NCBI GenBank assembly: GCA_030600865.1
Contig: JAUVUS010000077.1
Coordinates: 1 to 8,696, forward strand
Reading direction: 5' to 3'
Length of the DNA stretch: 8,696 nucleotides
Origin: Bacteroidales bacterium
GTDB taxonomy: Bacteria; Bacteroidota; Bacteroidia; Bacteroidales; UBA12077
A program made the translations under genes and the position numbers. The number at the start of each line of letters is the position of its first letter. The first letter of the stretch is position 1. The notes beneath the pieces were generated by a model. That model saw only the letters and a list, made by a program, of their open reading frames with translations, made no database searches and was not told where the DNA came from. Below, one piece after another: positions 8,201 through 8,696 of this stretch.

Positions 8201-8490
8201 GTTTCAATAGTTACTCTGGCACTATTTTCAACCGAAGTCGAATTTATTTCTTTAATCCCCACAATACCTCTTATAGCTTCTTCTATACGAGAAGTCACTC
8301 CTTCTTCCATCTCAACAGGTGAAGCTCCCGGATAAAAAACAGATACGGTAATAATCCGACTTTCTGTTTCCGGGAAAAAAGCTTTTTTCATGGAAAATAA
8401 ACTTGCTAATCCCGCAATTAAAACAAAAACTATTATAAGATTAGCATATATAGGATATTCAACAAAGCGTTCTATTAGTTTCCTCATCAT
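5278..8490 (-). CDS. RND efflux transporter, AcrB/HAE-type inner-membrane pump
   Basis: Proton-driven inner-membrane pump, 1070 residues against about 1050 for AcrB. Topology is complete. TM1 is near 14-34, a periplasmic porter half covers 35-335, and TM2-6 lie between 338 and 485. A basic cytoplasmic linker with a helix (490-530) leads to TM7 (532-551), the second porter half (555-868), and TM8-12 (872-1027) with a 43-residue cytoplasmic tail. The TM4 proton-relay pair is intact: Asp401-Asp402 in GILVDDGIVIAENI. In TM10 the sequence is GVIINDAIVFLAKYDG, so Asn939 stands where AcrB has Lys940. RLRPIILTT (969-977) is typical of the TM11 entrance. Two Met codons open the ORF (8490 and 8487); I kept the first. 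It is followed directly by the TolC-like gene and preceded by a probable adaptor end. The substrate is unknown; drugs, lipids or other amphiphiles are possible. Confidence 0.95.
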   Translation of the reverse strand: MMRKLIERFVEYPIYANLIIVFVLIAGLASLFSMKKAFFPETESRIITVSVFYPGASPVEMEEGVTSRIEEAIRGIVGIKEINSTSVENSARVTIETTGKYKIDEVLMEVKTAVDGISSLPTAAERPIVAKRRSRAGALYMTLVSAGESDVDLMTLKEYGQRIEEDLMNSGVISQVTVSGFPPPEISVEVKEEELLRYNITISEIIRAIQLNNQDISGGQIKSDEEELLIRLRSRSTDPVKIGNIIVRGQPEGGFIRIRDIAEVKKKFADTSNKSWINDRNAVFIGVDKLPEEDLEEITIYARKYAEEFNAENQGVRLEMAFSFLEILDSRLDLLTKNGMIGLVLVILVLSMFLSVRLSLWVSWGIPFSFLAMFIYANLAGITINMISLFGMILVIGILVDDGIVIAENIYLHFEKGKTPMKAAVDGTMEVMPAVLTSVTTTIIAFIPLLLLAGTRMEMMYHMAIVVVASLFFSLFEAFFVLPAHLSSNMILSRKSLEKKKRGIKKYFERFIIWLRDDIYHHILIWLLRWRHAVIGIPVALFLITIGLVAGGHIKNTFFPMVDFDNFEVNIAFTPGDGEKQTKAYLDKFELDVWEVNKELTKEFNLEEDIIDFVMKSVGSSFSGQEIGSHAGNLRIYPINLEGIDISGHEIANRVRKKIGQVPESRKFTVAGRNRWGAPVSISLMSKNLQELDEAKEYLMSRLTELPQLKDINENVALGKQEIRLKLKPKAYFLGLDENTIAQQVRQGFYGGQAQRLQEGRDELRVWVRYPKSDRLTIGQMENMKIKTAKGEFPLTELVDYHMERGPVAINRYNGSREIRVEAETVNPLAPVPEILEQISNEIMPDVEAQFAGIRYEYQGQQKAGNEALAKILPYFSIAFLLIIFIMIIHFKSFNQTLIILAMIPLSMLGVFWGHGIHGKPLSLMSLWGMVALTGVIINDAIVFLAKYDGNLLEGKKVHDAIVEAGKLRLRPIILTTVTTSVGLFPMILEKSVQAQFLIPMAISLAYGVAIGTIFILIFFPVLIMLLNDVRVYLKLLWTGIKPEREDVEVAIILNKRKLKYESNTRDKDE

Positions 8491-8640
8491 TTTAATTTAT
8501 TGAAGGTAAGTTCTAAAAATTCAAACTTCTTCGTTGCTTCAAAATTTTAAATCCATCATTTACAACAGTAAACTCAGGTTTTAAAATTTCTTGCGCCTCG
8601 AATTTCACTATTTTTATAGCTTCCCTTATATTTTTCAATA
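8491..8640 (-). other. 150-base spacer between probable adaptor and RND pump
   Basis: I find no convincing gene here. Most of the interval is taken up by the palindrome described separately. The longest open frame, on the - strand at 8513-8638 (41 codons from a TTG), has no ATG and coincides with the palindrome. A 150-base gap is long for an operon whose next two genes overlap, so the spacer may be an inserted repeat or carry an mRNA-level control element. Confidence 0.5.
8542..8589. repeat. Imperfect palindrome with bulged hairpin before the RND gene
   Basis: AAATTTTAAA (8542-8551) pairs perfectly with TTTAAAATTT (8580-8589). CC (8553-8554) pairs with GG (8577-8578) across a single mismatch. 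Inside, TTTAC (8559-8563) pairs with GTAAA (8568-8572) around the loop AACA, separated from the outer stem by a 4x4 internal loop. Symmetry continues weakly outside the core: TTCGTTGC (8530-8537) resembles the complement of GCGCCTCGAA (8593-8602), and AAATTC (8517-8522) mirrors GAATTT (8600-8605). The whole imperfect element may therefore span about 8517-8605. It resembles the interspersed palindromic repeats common between Bacteroidota genes. No T-tract follows on the - strand, so I do not call it a terminator. Confidence 0.55.
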
Positions 8641-8696
8641 TCAATCTTTTTTAGTTGGCTTTCCCTCTTTTTGTTGTCCTAGTATTTCAACTAAAG
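8641..8696 (-). CDS. 3' end of a gene, probably the periplasmic adaptor (MFP) of the pump; partial
   Basis: On the - strand the frame running in from the window edge reads LVEILGQQKEGKPTKKD and stops at TGA (8643-8641). The gene is cut by the window, with only 17 full codons visible. The ending, a short hydrophobic VEIL strand followed by a charged, flexible tail, would fit the C-terminus of a membrane-fusion/adaptor protein. That is the gene expected immediately upstream of an RND pump whose OMF lies downstream. The other two - strand frames here are closed early by stops. The identity rests on position, because 17 residues are too few for a family call. The call that this frame is coding is itself moderate. 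Confidence 0.45.
   Translation of the reverse strand, partial: LVEILGQQKEGKPTKKD

Noticed and set aside
8513..8638. 41-codon open frame on the - strand in the spacer, starting at TTG
   Set aside because: It has no ATG and no leader, it spans the palindrome that explains its symmetry, and its translation shows no recognisable motif.

Overview
The window looks like a chromosomal segment of a Bacteroidota bacterium, probably near the marine or anaerobic Bacteroidales/Cytophagales-type lineages. This is inferred from the AT-rich base composition, gene starts without Shine-Dalgarno sites but with A/T-rich leaders, signal peptides cut before Gln, and imperfect palindromic repeats in the intergenic spaces. 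No rRNA or other marker allows a finer placement.

Layout: bases 1-134 are non-coding and dominated by an imperfect inverted repeat with internal sub-repeats. Bases 135-3977 (+ strand) hold a tight run of four genes: pstC, pstA, pstB and an outer-membrane beta-barrel protein of the alginate-export/porin type. Bases 3981-8490 (- strand) hold a TolC-like outer-membrane factor preceded in its operon by a full-length RND efflux pump. The two operons converge with only 3 bases between their stop codons. Beyond the pump, 8491-8640 is a spacer containing a second imperfect palindrome. At 8641-8696 the window ends in a short open 3' end, best explained as the C-terminus of the periplasmic adaptor (MFP) of the same pump.

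How the genes work together: PstC and PstA form the inner-membrane channel and PstB the ATPase of a high-affinity phosphate importer. The barrel encoded 17 bases after pstB probably lets the substrate, or another anion, cross the outer membrane. The binding protein PstS and the regulator PhoU are not in the window. On the other strand, adaptor, RND pump and TolC-like channel would make a complete tripartite exporter in the order adaptor-RND-OMF, with an 8-base overlap coupling pump and channel.

Nothing here amounts to a new biological system. The points worth a second look are a PstB with an LSIGQ rather than LSGGQ signature, a PstA with GDAAA in place of the usual GETAP-like motif, the coupling of a Pst system to a barrel protein rather than to phoU, and the two intergenic palindromes.
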